Source: a bacterium (GTDB lineage Bacteria; Bdellovibrionota; Bacteriovoracia; Bacteriovoracales; Bacteriovoracaceae). Taken from it: 53,807 nucleotides of DNA. Where the stretch lies: positions 1 through 53,807 of the forward strand of contig JAUHVL010000022.1 of the NCBI GenBank assembly GCA_030425045.1. The letters are read 5' to 3'. The notes beneath the pieces were generated by a model, which was given only the letters and a program-made list of their open reading frames with translations, was not told where the DNA came from and did not search any database. The position numbers and the translations under genes are program-made. Below, piece by piece: positions 53,079 to 53,807 of the stretch (the stretch's first letter is position 1; every line of letters begins with the position of its first letter).

Positions 53079-53331
53079 AAGTTCTCCTTGTATGAGGTTT
53101 TCTCAAAACTGTGATGTTTATTCATCACCAGAGTTCGAGTGGTTTATAATTCTGAATCGATAATGCACTGCGTGATGACAAAAATCAAGGGTATTATAGG
53201 TAGTGTGTAAGAAGTATTAGGTTTTTGATTGATCAGGGGCCATCCCTCTAAATTTATGTAATTCAACAAACATAAAACTTATCAAAGAAGGGCTAATGAT
53301 CAGTAAGATTTTTGCTTTATTTCAAATCTTT

Positions 53332-53705
53332 ATTTACCAATCTCAAGCTGTGAATTCTTAGGTGACGATGATGAAAAGACATTTCATCTCGGTGGGTACC
53401 TAGATGATAAACTTATTGGAGTGGCTTCTTTTTACTCTGAAGATCATGACGATCTTGAAAGGTACCATAATCCTTATCGTCTGCGTGGTATGGCAACCCT
53501 TGAAGAGTATCGTGGAAGAGGCGTTGGTAAAAATCTACTTAACGAAGCTTTTTTAATTATTAAAGAAAGACAGGGGGATGCTCTCTGGTGTAATGCTAGA
53601 ACGAATGCAATTGGCTTTTATGAAAAGTTAGGCTTTTCTGTTGTTGGTGATGAGTTTGAAATTGAAGGGGTTGGTCCTCATTTTGTGATGGTTAGAGGGT
53701 TGTGA
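53332..53705 (+). pseudogene. 5'-truncated GNAT gene, direct-repeat copy 2
   Basis: Gap-free copy of 49364-49737. It lacks the first 22 codons including the start; in-frame codons upstream (from a stop at about 53303) contain no ATG, GTG or TTG, although ATG 53421 could make a shorter piece lacking the first strands. The reading frame is intact and nine of 123 residues differ, mostly conservatively, so the copy was functional until recently or the duplication is young. Confidence 0.8.
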
Positions 53706-53807
53706 TTTTTTTCTTCTAAAAATTTTCTTTAAGTTGTGAGACTTGTATGACTGAACAGTCTTCTCATTTCGCAAGAGTAAATCTAAAAAATGAAAGTATC
53801 CAAATTA

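Overview
The window is AT-rich, densely coded DNA from a Gram-negative bacterium. Several things suggest the Bdellovibrionota, most likely a Bacteriovorax/Halobacteriovorax-type organism: many small secreted or lipoprotein genes of no known family, short XRE-like regulators, frequent TTG/GTG starts, secreted proteases, and core genes (nadC, mutY, aroC-aroB-aroA, fumC, rnpB) dispersed among them. This placement is inferred from style; no marker gene proves it. There are no tRNA or rRNA genes and no CRISPR array.

Layout. 1-3.5 kb: a ComEC-domain membrane protein, nadC, adenine deaminase and a small secreted protein. 3.6-8.5 kb: a possible structured RNA, a pentapeptide-repeat protein divergent from an XRE regulator with shared GCAAT/ATTGC operators, then a VWA-like secreted protein, mutY, a lipoprotein, a secreted protein and a small membrane peptide. 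8.5-14 kb: a GT-C-like membrane protein, a regulator, two secreted proteins (one with an internal Tat-like motif), a papain-fold peptidase and RNase P RNA on the minus strand. 14.1-19.2 kb: a TolC/RND pair without an adaptor gene. 19.3-20.7 kb: a RelE/RHH toxin-antitoxin operon and an exported isochorismatase-like protein. 20.9-25.5 kb: a zinc-ribbon protein and the overlapping aroC-aroB-aroA operon plus a CPBP-like membrane protein. 25.5-26.5 kb: a lipoprotein built of seven 36-residue repeats.

26.7-32.7 kb is the most notable block. It is a tight five-gene minus-strand operon: FAD oxidoreductase, type III polyketide synthase, isoprenylcysteine-methyltransferase-like enzyme, YceI protein and MMPL exporter. 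A membrane-anchored LuxR-type regulator is divergent from it. The content is that expected for making, O-methylating, oxidising and exporting a phenolic lipid or quinone. 32.7-38.8 kb holds a sugar-nucleotide epimerase, an NRAMP-like transporter, fumC and two membrane glycosyltransferases. 38.8-44.1 kb holds secreted proteins: a kexin-like subtilase lipoprotein whose apparent propeptide is a separate overlapping gene, and a DUF350/transglutaminase-like pair.

44.2-53.8 kb is more eroded: an LtaS-like sulfatase gene broken in a T7 run, a metzincin-like protease, an SQR/DUF1641 operon, and a GNAT gene duplicated as 374-bp direct repeats. These repeats bracket a decayed recombinase element with a 48-bp tandem repeat, a one-base frameshift in the serine recombinase and two secreted proteins of unknown family.
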